Positions 1 to 8,725 are shown, counted from the stretch's first letter. The stretch: DNA of 64,000 bases from Cerasicoccus maritimus (GCA_031296935.1 JAVDPD010000009.1:62001-126000); one strand, 5' to 3'. A program made the numbers and translations. Notes: a model not told the origin generated them from the letters alone.

Positions 1-177
1 AGCCTCCGCGTGCTCATCCACCCGACGAATCTGGAACGCCTCCGCCGTGAGGACGCCCAGCACCTCGTGGACATCGAGCATGCCTATAACGTGCAGCTTT
101 CATTCCGCGCCGATCCGGCCTACCACGTGGAAAACTTCCGCATTCTCGACGCCGAGTCTGGCAAGGAAATGCGCTAA
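1..177 (+). CDS. Rne/Rng-type ribonuclease, C-terminal fragment (cut by window edge)
   Basis: The frame is open from the first base and stops at TAA 175-177, giving the last 58 residues of a longer protein. The tail contains [19 protein letters not shown] followed by [17 protein letters not shown]. This matches the way RNase E/G family proteins end: a short helical segment, then an 'R/V-x-D-P-x-x-H-x-E-x-F-x-I' strand after the catalytic core. The family cleaves single-stranded RNA endonucleolytically in rRNA and mRNA processing. The catalytic S1/DNase-I-like domains lie outside the window, so the call rests on the tail alone. A good intrinsic terminator follows, so this is the last gene of its transcript. 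Confidence 0.55.
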   Translation, partial: SLRVLIHPTNLERLRREDAQHLVDIEHAYNVQLSFRADPAYHVENFRILDAESGKEMR

Positions 178-517
178 GCGCCCACGCAAATACGTTTTCA
201 AAACAACGCCCGCCGGTTCGAAGCCAGCGGGCGTTTTGTTTAGGAACGCGAAGCTTTAGCGAGTGTTGGCGTAGACTGTCATGTGTGTTGGCAAGGGCCA
301 CGGACAATCAATATTCAGTAACACTGCCTCAACGGGGCAGTGTTAGTAGCAATCAAGATACAAAATGAATGTGTGTTAGCAGTCAGAAGCCCCACCTTCG
401 AAATCAGCTTTGTCGGGGCAGCGACCGCTTGATTTCTGTAACGATTGTGGTTTTATGGGGTTACAGGTTTACGCACAGACCTGCTTCGATGTGTTGAACG
501 TTATTCCCTGATTGCCC
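178..517. other. Intergenic region with a terminator and a second hairpin
   Basis: Apart from the terminator, this stretch holds an inverted repeat AACACTGCC (320-328) / GGCAGTGTT (336-344) with a 7-nt loop and no T-run after it, and a weaker GCCCC/GGGGC pair (389-393 / 415-419). These could form structure in the 5' leader of the next gene. No convincing coding frame or sigma-70 promoter was seen. Confidence 0.4.
206..240 (+). terminator. Intrinsic terminator after the ribonuclease gene
   Basis: Arms ACGCCCGC (206-213) and GCGGGCGT (227-234) pair perfectly around a 13-nt loop and are followed by a short T-rich stretch ending at 240. It begins 29 bases after the stop codon. Confidence 0.8.
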
Positions 518-1573
518 ATGATCCGCACCGCCCTTCTGCTTGTTTTTCTCGCACTTTGCGCCCCACTTCACGCCCAGCGTTACGATCAGGAATTGCTTGG
601 TCGCTGGCAGGTTGTCTTTCAGGAGCCGCCGGAGCAGAAAATCGTCGAAGCACAGCTGCGTTCGCTCAACCTGGGCTTTCTCATGGAGCGCATTGATGTG
701 CCAAAACTGGACCCGCTGATCATCACCATTGCGCGCAACAAGTTCCTCATTCAGGCAGATGACCAATTGCTCGAAGAATACAACTGCGTGCTTGAGCCCG
801 GCAAAATCGAGATTCTCAATCGGCAGGAAAAGCTTTCGCCCGTGCCCCGCGAATACACCTACCAGCTCAAAGAAAACGAGCTGCTGCTCATGGGCACGCT
901 CAACAAAATCAATAACCTGCCCGTGACGCTTAAGCTCCGCCGCGTCATGGCGATCCCGACATATGGTAACGGCTCGCGTGGCTGGATGTCGCGCCAGGGC
1001 TTCCTCGATGTCGGCACGTCCACGCGCTTTACGGGAGATCAGGTGACCATTTCACGCAAGGACAAGAAGCCGATTGTGGTCAGTGTTGGGCAACTGGCAC
1101 CGCTGGATCAAATTTCCCTGCACGAGCCTGAGCTTGTCGAACCGGATCGTATTCAGCCGACTTGGGAGCAGGAAAAGCAGCGCTTCATTGGCCTGCCTTA
1201 CCCGATCAAGACCAGCGAAGCCGAGGACATCGCACCGATCTTTTTTACCAAGGAGTATTACTTCGACGAATCGCAGATGGACGAAGGCTACCTCATCACG
1301 ATTTATAATACCGACGAGGGCGTGGTAAAATTTCGCGCGCAGGGCAGTGGCGGCGGGACGAGCCGCGGCGCGCTCAACATTCGCTTCCTGAAGGACCGCA
1401 ATGACTACGACAAGATGATGCTCTGGATCAATGACGAGGAAGTATTCGAGCGCCCCTTGGAAGAAGTGAAAAAGGAGCAGGCAGAAACTTTGGAAAAAGA
1501 ATCCGCCGCCGCCCAAGGCAATACCCCCGCCGAAGCCGCCGAGCCCGCAATGAGTTCGGAGGAGATGATGTAG
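518..1573 (+). CDS. Secreted protein of unknown function, 351 aa
   Basis: The N-terminus MIRTALLLVFLALCAPLHAQ is a clear Sec signal peptide with an A-x-A-like cleavage region, so the protein is exported. ATG 518 is chosen; an in-frame TTG lies two codons upstream at 512. There is no strong Shine-Dalgarno for either. The mature part starts with a strand-rich section (RYDQELLGRWQVVFQEPP...), continues with a basic middle segment and ends in an acidic, Glu/Ala-rich tail (about residues 315-351), probably disordered. No enzyme motif is recognised. It is a single gene that converges on the acyltransferase gene across a shared hairpin. The function is unknown and may be in the periplasm or on the cell surface. 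Confidence 0.75.
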   Translation: MIRTALLLVFLALCAPLHAQRYDQELLGRWQVVFQEPPEQKIVEAQLRSLNLGFLMERIDVPKLDPLIITIARNKFLIQADDQLLEEYNCVLEPGKIEILNRQEKLSPVPREYTYQLKENELLLMGTLNKINNLPVTLKLRRVMAIPTYGNGSRGWMSRQGFLDVGTSTRFTGDQVTISRKDKKPIVVSVGQLAPLDQISLHEPELVEPDRIQPTWEQEKQRFIGLPYPIKTSEAEDIAPIFFTKEYYFDESQMDEGYLITIYNTDEGVVKFRAQGSGGGTSRGALNIRFLKDRNDYDKMMLWINDEEVFERPLEEVKKEQAETLEKESAAAQGNTPAEAAEPAMSSEEMM

Positions 1574-1577
1574 GGCC

Positions 1578-1642
1578 TAGAGATAATATGAAGTTGCCCG
1601 GGTCCAGCCCTTGCTCAACCCGGCAACTTCATGTTATCTCTA
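1578..1642. terminator. Long bidirectional hairpin between convergent genes
   Basis: Two arms of about 25 bases (1578-1602 and 1618-1642) form a near-perfect hairpin with one or two mismatches and a 15-nt loop. It lies exactly between two convergent genes, and the stop codon of the minus-strand gene (1640-1642) is inside one arm. There is no T-tract, so it may act as a bidirectional terminator or 3'-end stabiliser. Confidence 0.65.
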
Positions 1643-2749
1643 GTTGCTCTCTGCTCTGACCTCTTCGTTGACGCAAACCGCCTGAGCCTGAGCAGGGACT
1701 CCGCTTGGGCTCGATTTCGAGCCGTTGTTGCGCTTGATACGCTTGCGGAGTTTCTGGATCGGCTCATCCACCAGGTGGACGATGATGGCGGAGATGATGA
1801 TTGAGGTGATCGCGCCCACCACCATGAAAAGGATGCCGGTTGGCTGCAGGTAGCCGTAGTGTAGCTTACCCCCGGACAAGCAGAGCACCAGTGCGCCAGC
1901 CTGCCAATGGACGAGGTAGATCGGGTAGCTGTAGTTGCCGATGTAGTTATCTATTTTGCTGGAATACCACTTCGGCTTGTATTGGGCGAATGCGAGCACG
2001 CAGATGAAGATCAGCACGAGGTTGATGTAGAAGCCCCCGTTGTAGATCCAGCCATCGAGGATCTTGTAGTTGATGACGAACGTGGCCACAAAGTTGAAGC
2101 CGGTGAGGCCCAGCCAAAAGTAGGGTGCCCGGATCGGCAAGCGGTTGAAGTAGCCGAGCAGCTGTTCGCGGTAGTGGTAGGTGCATGCGCCAAGCGCGAA
2201 GGGGAGGCTGCTGGCCCAGACTGTGTAGTAGCGTATCGCCCAGTTTTCGAAATTGGTTATCAGTAGGTAGGCCGTGTAGAAGATGCTTGCGATGAGCCAC
2301 AGGACGGCACCGCGCTTGAACTTGGAAATGCCGATGCCGATCAGAATGTAGTTAAACAGCTCCACGCTCAAGGCCCAAGTCGGGGGCGAGAGGCGGATCG
2401 GGTCTTCGGTCGAGAGCACGATGAAAATGTTTTCCAGCCAGGTTTTGAGGGAGTCTGGCATGGTGATGGCGGCGTGGTAGTCGGTCACCTTGGCACCATA
2501 CGCGATGAGTAGCGCCAGGGAGATGCCGATGGCCACCCAGTAGGTGGGGTAAATGCGGAGGAAGCGGTTGAGCGCAAAGCGGTAGCGGCCTTTGAGTGAG
2601 TAGCCGTAGCTCTCGTGCATGATGTAGGTCATCAAATAGCCGCTGAGAATATAGAAACCGAAAACCGCATAAATGCCGAATTGCGAAGGACCGTGTAGAT
2701 GCCCGATGACGACTGCTAAGGCTAAAATCGTTCTAAATACCCCAAACAT
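1640..2749 (-). CDS. Acyltransferase 3 family membrane protein (OafA/YrhL type)
   Basis: The 369-residue protein has about ten hydrophobic segments and starts with FRTILALAVVIGHLHGPSQFGIYAVFGFYILSGYL. The early His and the 'F-G-x-Y-I-L-S-G-Y' segment are the hallmark of acyltransferase-3 membrane enzymes. These move acyl groups (often acetyl) from a cytoplasmic donor onto sugars of O-antigen, exopolysaccharide or other envelope glycans. The C-terminal about 30 residues are hydrophilic and cytoplasmic. It is a single gene with its own long upstream region, and no sugar-biosynthesis neighbours reveal the acceptor. Family confidence is high; the substrate is unknown. Confidence 0.85.
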   Translation of the reverse strand: MFGVFRTILALAVVIGHLHGPSQFGIYAVFGFYILSGYLMTYIMHESYGYSLKGRYRFALNRFLRIYPTYWVAIGISLALLIAYGAKVTDYHAAITMPDSLKTWLENIFIVLSTEDPIRLSPPTWALSVELFNYILIGIGISKFKRGAVLWLIASIFYTAYLLITNFENWAIRYYTVWASSLPFALGACTYHYREQLLGYFNRLPIRAPYFWLGLTGFNFVATFVINYKILDGWIYNGGFYINLVLIFICVLAFAQYKPKWYSSKIDNYIGNYSYPIYLVHWQAGALVLCLSGGKLHYGYLQPTGILFMVVGAITSIIISAIIVHLVDEPIQKLRKRIKRNNGSKSSPSGVPAQAQAVCVNEEVRAESN

Positions 2750-3256
2750 ATCTCTATTAGTAGCAATTTAAATGCGGCAAACTGCGTAGCAAAATGTGTT
2801 TGCCGGTGGATTATTAGCATTCCCGCTGTCAGTATCCGCGCAAACAAATAATCGGAAGCCGCGAGAAAAAGCAAAAAAGTTGTCCGTGGATTCACGCCCT
2901 GGGGGCTGGTGCCCGGTTTTTGCTATTAGTCAGCACGAGTGAGAGCCACTCACCATTAGCCAGAGCTACTCACTATTATTGAGTGGCGCCGTAAACTAGA
3001 CATAATGCAGAAAAAGTGGCCCATGCAGCCCATATAACCAACGTAGCCTGTGTAGCCAGCTGAGTCATTGTGCAAAATGGCGCTCGATGGTAAACTACCT
3101 GAGAAATCGATAGTCAGGAGTAGGGTAGAAGATATATTTTCACTGAATCGACACTTATGTGAAAAGAATTCATACTTCGCTCTGCTGCTTGCCGTCGGCT
3201 CAGAAACCGTTAATTTCCTCACCTTTGACAGCTGCTAAAATTCAATTTACTATATC
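2750..3256. other. 507-bp divergent intergenic region
   Basis: It separates the acyltransferase gene (minus) from the GH57 gene (plus) and must hold both promoters. GCCACTCA (2945-2952) pairs with TGAGTGGC (2980-2987), and an almost identical GCTACTCA (2965-2972) competes for the same partner. Two alternative hairpins are therefore possible. A sigma-70-like promoter is listed separately at 3225-3253. An 88-codon open frame on the minus strand (2956-3222) shows no protein-like features. Confidence 0.4.
3225..3253 (+). promoter_or_regulatory. Sigma-70-like promoter abutting the GH57 start codon
   Basis: A perfect TTGACA (3225-3230), a 17-nt spacer and TACTAT (3248-3253). The ATG starts only three bases later, so the normal start point would fall at or just after the ATG, and no Shine-Dalgarno precedes that ATG. 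Either the message is leaderless, or this box is not the active promoter (an alternative -10, TAAAAT, lies at 3236-3241). Confidence 0.4.
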
Positions 3257-4729
3257 ATGAGCACCGTTACCGACATACCCGAATACATCGACGGCCTACC
3301 CAACGTGGCTGGCGCTGAAACCCTGATCGAAGAGACCATCGCCGAAGCGGCGAAGCGCTCCCCCTACGCGGGCGACAACTCGATCAACTTCGATCATATC
3401 AAAGCTGCTGCGGCCATCGCGCTGCACCAGCACCAACCGCTGATCCCTCAGCGCACGGGCAACCTCCAAACAGCCCCCCTCATCAGCAACCTTCGCCACA
3501 TGCGCGAGCACCCCAGCGAAGGAGACAACCACAACTGGCAAGCCTTCGCCTGGTGCTACAAGCGCATGGGTGAATTCGTCCCCGAGCTGGTGGGCGCCGG
3601 CAAGGAGCCGCGCTGCATGCTGGAATACTCCGGCACACTGTTCCACGGCCTCCGCGACATGGGCCTTAACGACGTCATCGAGTCCCTCCAGGGCATCACG
3701 ATGAACCCCGACTACTGGCGCTGTATTGAGTGGCTCGGAATGCCGTGGGGCCATGCTGTCGCGCCGTCGACTCCGGTCCAGGATTACCGCCTGCATGTAA
3801 AGGCGTTTCAGCAGCACTTTGCCTCTATCTTTGGCCTGGAAGCTCTCGGCCGCGTCCGTGGTTTCTCCCCGTCTGAAATGGCGCTGCCGAACCAGCCCGA
3901 CGTCGCTTACGAATTTGTGAAGACCCTCGTGGACTGCGGTTTCGAGTGGGTCCTCGTCCAGGAGCACACCATCGAGCTGCCCGAGACCGGCCACGGCCCG
4001 CAAGCCCGCCACCTCCCGCACCGTTTGGTCGTCCGCAACAGCAATGGCGACGAAGTCAGCATCATCGCGATCATCAAGACGCAGGGCAGCGACACCAAGC
4101 TCGTCGCCCAAATGCAGCCTTACTACGAAGCGCAAAGCCTCGACCGCTGGGAACTCGCCGGTAAGCAGGTTCCGCCGATCGTTACCCAGATTGCCGACGG
4201 TGAAAACGGCGGTGTGATGATGAACGAATTCCCGGGCAAGTTTAAGGAAGTCGTCCACAACGCCTCCCACACCAACACCCCGCTGATGAACGTGTCCGAA
4301 TACCTGGACAAGCTCTTCGGCATGGGCATCAAGGTCACGGACTTCCCGGTCTGCCAGCCCGTCCACCAGAAGAAAATCTGGGACAAGGTAAAGCCCGGCT
4401 GTGGCCCCAAGAAGCTCGAAAAAGCAATTGAAGACTGCAAGGCCGAGGACCATCAGTTCCACATGGACGGCGGTTCCTGGACGGATAACATCTCCTGGGT
4501 CAACGGCTACGACAACGTGCTTGGGCCGATGGAAGAAGCCAGCTCCATCTTCCACGAGAAGGTGCTCAAGCCCGGCATGCCGACCGACGAAACCCGCTAC
4601 CGCAACGCCCTGTTCCACCTCATGAGCTCGCAGACCAGCTGCTACCGCTATTGGGGTCAAGGCGAGTGGACGGACTTCGGTCGCGAGATCTGCCGCCGCG
4701 TCGGCGCCATCGTCGAAAGCGACTATTAG
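3257..4729 (+). CDS. Glycoside hydrolase family 57-type protein
   Basis: The protein has 490 residues and no signal peptide, so it is probably cytoplasmic. HQHQP at residues 57-61 matches conserved region 1 of GH57. GFSPSEMALP in the middle of the chain resembles the nucleophile region, with Glu as the likely catalytic residue. ADGENGG further on, and the C-terminal segment SCYRYWGQGEWTDFGREICR, are also typical of GH57-type glucan enzymes. GH57 members hydrolyse or transfer alpha-glucans (amylase, amylopullulanase, 4-alpha-glucanotransferase, branching enzyme). Which activity applies here cannot be told from motifs. It converges with a sugar-type symporter gene. ATG 3257 is the only reasonable start; translation may be leaderless. 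Confidence 0.75.
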   Translation: MSTVTDIPEYIDGLPNVAGAETLIEETIAEAAKRSPYAGDNSINFDHIKAAAAIALHQHQPLIPQRTGNLQTAPLISNLRHMREHPSEGDNHNWQAFAWCYKRMGEFVPELVGAGKEPRCMLEYSGTLFHGLRDMGLNDVIESLQGITMNPDYWRCIEWLGMPWGHAVAPSTPVQDYRLHVKAFQQHFASIFGLEALGRVRGFSPSEMALPNQPDVAYEFVKTLVDCGFEWVLVQEHTIELPETGHGPQARHLPHRLVVRNSNGDEVSIIAIIKTQGSDTKLVAQMQPYYEAQSLDRWELAGKQVPPIVTQIADGENGGVMMNEFPGKFKEVVHNASHTNTPLMNVSEYLDKLFGMGIKVTDFPVCQPVHQKKIWDKVKPGCGPKKLEKAIEDCKAEDHQFHMDGGSWTDNISWVNGYDNVLGPMEEASSIFHEKVLKPGMPTDETRYRNALFHLMSSQTSCYRYWGQGEWTDFGREICRRVGAIVESDY

Positions 4730-5076
4730 GAGCGGATGGCGGAGGTCTGAGGTCTGAGGACGGAAGTCGGATGGCGGAATGCCAGCGAGGCGCGCAGTCG
4801 ATGCGTGATCAGCTGGTGCCGTAATTCCTTCGACTAGCCACGGACCTCCCCCCCCGGAGTCGGCACGTTGCCCCCCCTTGGCTTTGCTTTGCCCAAGTTG
4901 CAAGAAGCGGGCAGGGGAAAGTGCGATTCGCATTTAGCTTACCCCCCCCCCGCCCCCTCCGGGCGCACGGTTGCCATTTTTGCTCAGCAAAAATCTTTGG
5001 ATGCAACGGCACGTTGCCACGTTGCCACGTTGCCATGTTGCCATGTTGCGTGTTCTTTGAAAAACAGAATGATCGA
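4730..5076. other. Intergenic region with C homopolymers and short repeats
   Basis: It lies between two convergent genes. It contains the copies 'ggtctgag' near 4745, three cytosine runs (C8 at 4848-4855, C7 at 4871-4877, C10 at 4942-4951) and a dispersed repeat core at 4999-5050. Nothing here looks coding. Homopolymers of this length are prone to slippage and to sequencing error. Confidence 0.5.
4999..5050 (+). repeat. Dispersed repeat core plus five tandem 8-bp units
   Basis: GGATGCAACGGCACGTTGCC at 4999-5018 is the core of a repeat also found near 23.94, 30.64 and (inverted) 41.03 kb. From 5011 an 8-bp unit ACGTTGCC is repeated: three exact copies (5011-5034), then ATGTTGCC and ATGTTGCG (5035-5050). 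A further 'cggcacgttgcc' lies at 4861. Confidence 0.75.
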
Positions 5077-6504
5077 TTAAACCGCGTGCTCGGTGTCGTC
5101 GGCTTCACCGCGGCGAGCTTCCAACTGGGCGCGAATTTCTCTCATACGCTTTTCGTTGAGTGGGTAATACCAGAGCATTACGAACGCTATGACATTGGAG
5201 ATTGCGGGAATGGTCGCGAACAAGACACGCATCATGAAGATGGTGTCCGGGTCCTGGTCTCCCCCGAGATCGATATCGAAGCCGGTTACTTCGAGCATCA
5301 TGCCCGCCAGGAAGAACGTAGACGCCATGGTCACTTTGGTAATCCAACCGCCCACGGAGCCAAACATTCCCTCACGGCGGGAGCCATTGCGCAGCTCGTC
5401 GTCATCACAGATATCGGCCTTCATGGAGGTGGTAATCGTCCAGAAACCGGCGGCGAGCGGGGCCATCATCAGCTGGGAGACGAAGAGCAGGTTGGGGTAG
5501 TCCTTGTTGAATAGCCAGAATTTGCTCACGGCCCCAACGAAACCGAGTACCACCATGCAGCGCATTGTAAAGAGCTTGCCCCAGCTCTTCCCCATCCAGT
5601 TGATGAGAAACAGCGAGAGGATGGCGCCGACGGTAAAGGCGTTTGAGGCCTTGGCCCAAAGGTAGGAGCCGGTCTCTACGTCGCCGCCGAATATGTAGTA
5701 ATAGATGATGTATGGGCCCATCGCGCCAACCATGTTGCCGCCGATGCCAGTCGTCAGGAGAATGGCGGTCAGGATGAGGAAAGGCCTATTCTGGAAGGTG
5801 AGCTTTATACTCTGCCAAAAGGGGAACTTTTTGGATTTTTTCGCGATGTGGAAATAGCGCTCTTTGACGAAGATTGCGGGCAGTAGCCCCCCAATGATGA
5901 TTGCAATGGCGACATACCAACTGATGAACCTCATCCCATGTAGCGTTCCGCCAAATACCGATGCTTGTGCGAGCGGAAATATCCAGGGGATGCAGAAAGC
6001 GAACACAAAGCTGAAGAACATCTTGAAGCTGGAGACCGACGTTCGCTCATGGTAGTCGGGTGTCATCTCCAGCCCCAGTGTGTGGTAAGGGACCGTCTGG
6101 ATCGTGGCGCATAGATAGAAGATCAGCATGGCGCACATGTACCAGACGAATATCGCGGTATCGCTCCAGCTTTCAGGGACCATCCATATTGAAACGAAGG
6201 CGATCGCGACCAGGAAGGTGCCAAGGAAAATGTATGGCCGGCGACGGCCCCAACGGGTATCGGTATCATCCGAGATTTTCCCCATGATCGGGTCCGTAAA
6301 GGCATCCACGATGCGGGAGATCATCAGAACGAGCCCGATTTTACTCGGGTCCAGGCCTAGGGTGATGTTGAAAATCGGATACGCCAACCCCTTGACGCCA
6401 TCATTGGCCATCTGGAAGCTGCCGGAACCGGCACCATACATCAGTTTTTCTATAAAGGGGACTTTGTCCTTGGCTGCGGTGACATGTTGGGACATTGATG
6501 TCAT
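5077..6504 (-). CDS. MFS sugar:cation symporter, GPH family
   Basis: The 475-residue protein has about twelve membrane segments. Near the N-terminus DAFTDPIMGKISDDTDTRWG then GRRRPYIFLG is the signature loop of the glycoside-pentoside-hexuronide (GPH, MelB/XylP-like) group, which couples uptake of glycosides or uronides to H+ or Na+. The C-terminal about 25 residues are charged and cytoplasmic. ATG 6504 is used; ATG 6495 is an alternative three codons in. It is a single gene convergent with the GH57-type gene, which makes a role in oligosaccharide uptake plausible, but the two are not co-transcribed. The substrate is not predictable. Confidence 0.85.
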   Translation of the reverse strand: MTSMSQHVTAAKDKVPFIEKLMYGAGSGSFQMANDGVKGLAYPIFNITLGLDPSKIGLVLMISRIVDAFTDPIMGKISDDTDTRWGRRRPYIFLGTFLVAIAFVSIWMVPESWSDTAIFVWYMCAMLIFYLCATIQTVPYHTLGLEMTPDYHERTSVSSFKMFFSFVFAFCIPWIFPLAQASVFGGTLHGMRFISWYVAIAIIIGGLLPAIFVKERYFHIAKKSKKFPFWQSIKLTFQNRPFLILTAILLTTGIGGNMVGAMGPYIIYYYIFGGDVETGSYLWAKASNAFTVGAILSLFLINWMGKSWGKLFTMRCMVVLGFVGAVSKFWLFNKDYPNLLFVSQLMMAPLAAGFWTITTSMKADICDDDELRNGSRREGMFGSVGGWITKVTMASTFFLAGMMLEVTGFDIDLGGDQDPDTIFMMRVLFATIPAISNVIAFVMLWYYPLNEKRMREIRAQLEARRGEADDTEHAV

Positions 6505-6562
6505 ATCATGGGCTTGATGCTTCGCGTCAATGGCAAACTATCAAGCATATGATCTAACGCGT

Positions 6563-6610
6563 ATTTATAAACAAAGCTGCTGATGGATTGAACAAATCCA
6601 TCAGCAGCTT
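6563..6610 (-). terminator. Strong terminator of the bamD-lptE-like operon
   Basis: Perfect 16-bp arms at 6595-6610 and 6574-6589 with a 5-nt loop. On the minus strand they are followed by a TTTGTTTAT stretch. The hairpin lies 30 bases downstream of the LptE-like stop codon. Confidence 0.85.
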
Positions 6611-6640
6611 GAAATTAAAAAGCGCTCTGAGGCGCATTGA

Positions 6641-7165
6641 TTACCAGGCTCCGAGAACCTGATTCGCAATCTTCTCGGCGAGACTCCGCGTCAGCACTGG
6701 CATTGCCTGGTACTCCGACTGAATGAAGCCTCCGTTGGTGAAGGCTTGCTGCGTGGCCATGAGCTCACGCTTTTGGATATAAACTTCGCCGGTCTTGTTG
6801 TTGGTCAAGGTGACTTGCGCTGTGAGCATCAAGGTGAATGCGCGGGCGACTTGGGTGTCGTTAGCCTGAGTCGCTGCAACGCCCTTTTGGTAGTCGATGA
6901 GGACGACCTTCAGAGTGGTGTCTGCGCCCTTGTCGGCAATCTTCACCTGGCCGCTTTTGTTGAGATCGGCGATGAGTTGATTGGCCAGGGTAACTTCGGC
7001 CTGTGGTGCGAAGGACTTGTTAACGATCGGCTCGACGTAAACCGTCTTGAAAGGCAGCTCTACGTTGTCGCCGAGTTGGTAATTCGCGCAGCCCGCTGCC
7101 AGCCAAAGGCAGAGCAGGGCGGGCACAAGTGCGAGCAGGCGCATGGCGTTGTTTCGCAATTGCAT
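6641..7165 (-). CDS. LptE-like outer-membrane lipoprotein
   Basis: The 174-residue protein has an N-terminal signal ending in the lipobox LAAGC, so the Cys should be lipidated. It continues with NYQLGDNVELPFKTVYVEPIVNKS, resembling the start of LptE/RlpB-family proteins. These plug the LptD barrel and help insert lipopolysaccharide into the outer membrane. The 3' half (LTAQVTLTNNKTGEVYIQKREL... and ...LTRSLAEKIANQVLGAW) also fits. Start 7165 is preferred over ATG 7144 because GGAGG lies 10 nt upstream, inside the previous gene. Only 3 nt separate it from the BamD-like gene, so the two are co-transcribed and probably translationally coupled. Confidence 0.8.
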   Translation of the reverse strand: MQLRNNAMRLLALVPALLCLWLAAGCANYQLGDNVELPFKTVYVEPIVNKSFAPQAEVTLANQLIADLNKSGQVKIADKGADTTLKVVLIDYQKGVAATQANDTQVARAFTLMLTAQVTLTNNKTGEVYIQKRELMATQQAFTNGGFIQSEYQAMPVLTRSLAEKIANQVLGAW

Positions 7166-7168
7166 GAC

Positions 7169-8545
7169 TTAGTTGCCTCCGGCGGGCACGTCCTGGCTTT
7201 GGGCCTGATCCTGCTGGAACTGGTTGATTTCCTTTTGCTGCTTGGTGTCCGGGCCAGGTGGGTTGTAAGGAATCATCTCGTCTGGATCGAGTGGTTCGAT
7301 CGGAACTGGCTCAAGGACCCCGGTTTCCGGATCTACAAAGTAATCGTCGATTGGCGCGCTCACGCCCTCGTATTCCTTCACGTCGTCGCCGTCGAATTCT
7401 TCCAGCGCTTCGGCACCAGGTGTTTCAAGGAAGGCGTCGGTTTGCTCGATTTGGAATTCCTGGTCTTGAAGGGCGTCAATTTTCGACTGGTCTTCGTAAG
7501 CGGCGTAGCTTGGGCGCTGGTAGCGGCCGAAAATCCAATCAACCGGCGTCTTGGGCGGCTGGGCACCGGAGTCGATCTTGGCAATCATTTCCTGAGCCTT
7601 GGTGGCAATGGCAGATTGCGGAGATACGGTGATCGCTTCGGAATACATCACGCGGGCCGCGCGTGGGTTGTTGCGGTACTTCCAGTAAAAGTCTCCGACT
7701 TCAAACTTACTTTCGGCGAGTGTTTCTCGCATGTAGTAGAGTCCGGCTTCGGCTTCGAATGAGCCAGTGCTATCTGGGTAAAGCAGCAAGTAGTCCTGAT
7801 AAAAACTAACGGCCTCGCGCGTGGCACCTTGGTCCCAGGATGGCCCTTGGACGAGAGATGCGTAAACGTCGGCTAGCTGTAGATAGGCGTCGGGTGTGAG
7901 GACGCTGGACGGGTAATTGTTGATCAGACGGTCGAGCGCGTCGATGGCGTCTTCCGGCTTGTCGTTGTCGCGGCCCATGAGGGCGATGTTCATCAGCGAT
8001 AATGGCGCGTATTCGCTGAAGGGAGCTGCGGCCACGATTTCTTCATAAACTTCGATGCCGATTTCGGGGTCCGGGAACCACGGAATCGTGCCCCAGAGGT
8101 AGGGGATGGCACCGTCCTGTACTTCTTCGGCCAGTTGATACATGGCCTCGATGACGGCATTGAAATTGTCGTAGTTCGGGTAGCGCGTGAGGATGGCTTG
8201 GAATTCCTCCTGGGCGCTTTCGAATTGGTTGCGCTGCGTGTAGAGCTTGCCGCGCTGATAGTGAGCTTCGGGCGCGTAGATGGACTCCGGGTAGTCGTCG
8301 ATGACGTCTTCGTAGAGGTCGAGTGCGCCACCACGGCTACCATCTTCCTGCTTGGCGCGGGCTTCGTTCATTAGCTCCAGCGCGGTGCCAGTGGGCGCAT
8401 CTTCCAGCTTGTTGCCAAACAGGGCCTCGGTTGCGCCGCCTTCCATCCGCCAGCCTTGCTCCGGCGTCCAAATCAATTTTGCCTGAGCGACGGATACGGA
8501 AATCGTCAGGGCCGATACAATGCTTGCGAACTGAAGGTGTTTCAT
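7169..8545 (-). CDS. BamD-like tetratricopeptide-repeat envelope protein
   Basis: After a Sec signal (MKHLQFASIVSALTISVSVAQA), the protein has at least five TPR-like helical pairs from about residue 55 to 320. Examples are GGALDLYEDVIDDYPES, YQRGKLYTQRNQFESAQEEF and AREAVSFYQDYLLLYPDS-like segments. This is the arrangement of BamD/YfiO and YbgF proteins, which scaffold outer-membrane assembly. The C-terminal about 120 residues are acidic, Pro/Gln-rich and probably disordered. No lipobox Cys is visible, unlike classical BamD. ATG 8545 is chosen over GTG 8554. The pairing with an LptE-like gene suggests a joint envelope-biogenesis transcript. Confidence 0.7.
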   Translation of the reverse strand: MKHLQFASIVSALTISVSVAQAKLIWTPEQGWRMEGGATEALFGNKLEDAPTGTALELMNEARAKQEDGSRGGALDLYEDVIDDYPESIYAPEAHYQRGKLYTQRNQFESAQEEFQAILTRYPNYDNFNAVIEAMYQLAEEVQDGAIPYLWGTIPWFPDPEIGIEVYEEIVAAAPFSEYAPLSLMNIALMGRDNDKPEDAIDALDRLINNYPSSVLTPDAYLQLADVYASLVQGPSWDQGATREAVSFYQDYLLLYPDSTGSFEAEAGLYYMRETLAESKFEVGDFYWKYRNNPRAARVMYSEAITVSPQSAIATKAQEMIAKIDSGAQPPKTPVDWIFGRYQRPSYAAYEDQSKIDALQDQEFQIEQTDAFLETPGAEALEEFDGDDVKEYEGVSAPIDDYFVDPETGVLEPVPIEPLDPDEMIPYNPPGPDTKQQKEINQFQQDQAQSQDVPAGGN

Positions 8546-8725
8546 AGCTGCCACGGTTTAATCTAAAGAGGCCTTGGCGGGCTCTAGCAAGCCGAATTCC
8601 CAAAGGATTTGTCATTGGTCATCTGCGATTTGCGATTTTCCAGTTGAATGGCGCAATCTGGGGTGAGGCGCCTTTGGCGAATGATCAATCTAAAATGAAA
8701 AATGACCAATGGGCTATCTGGCCGC

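Noticed and set aside
320..344. Second terminator after the ribonuclease gene
   Set aside because: The hairpin is good but lacks a T-run and lies 140 bases past the stop, behind a proper terminator; treated as leader structure.
2956..3222. 88-codon frame with a 'GYTGYVGYMGCMG' stretch in the divergent gap
   Set aside because: Short, no ribosome binding site and no family; the Gly/Tyr pattern comes from a short run of TAGCC-like bases.
3296..4933. 545-codon open frame antisense to the GH57 gene
   Set aside because: It mirrors the codon bias of the real gene; composition is unlike a protein and it has no family motif.
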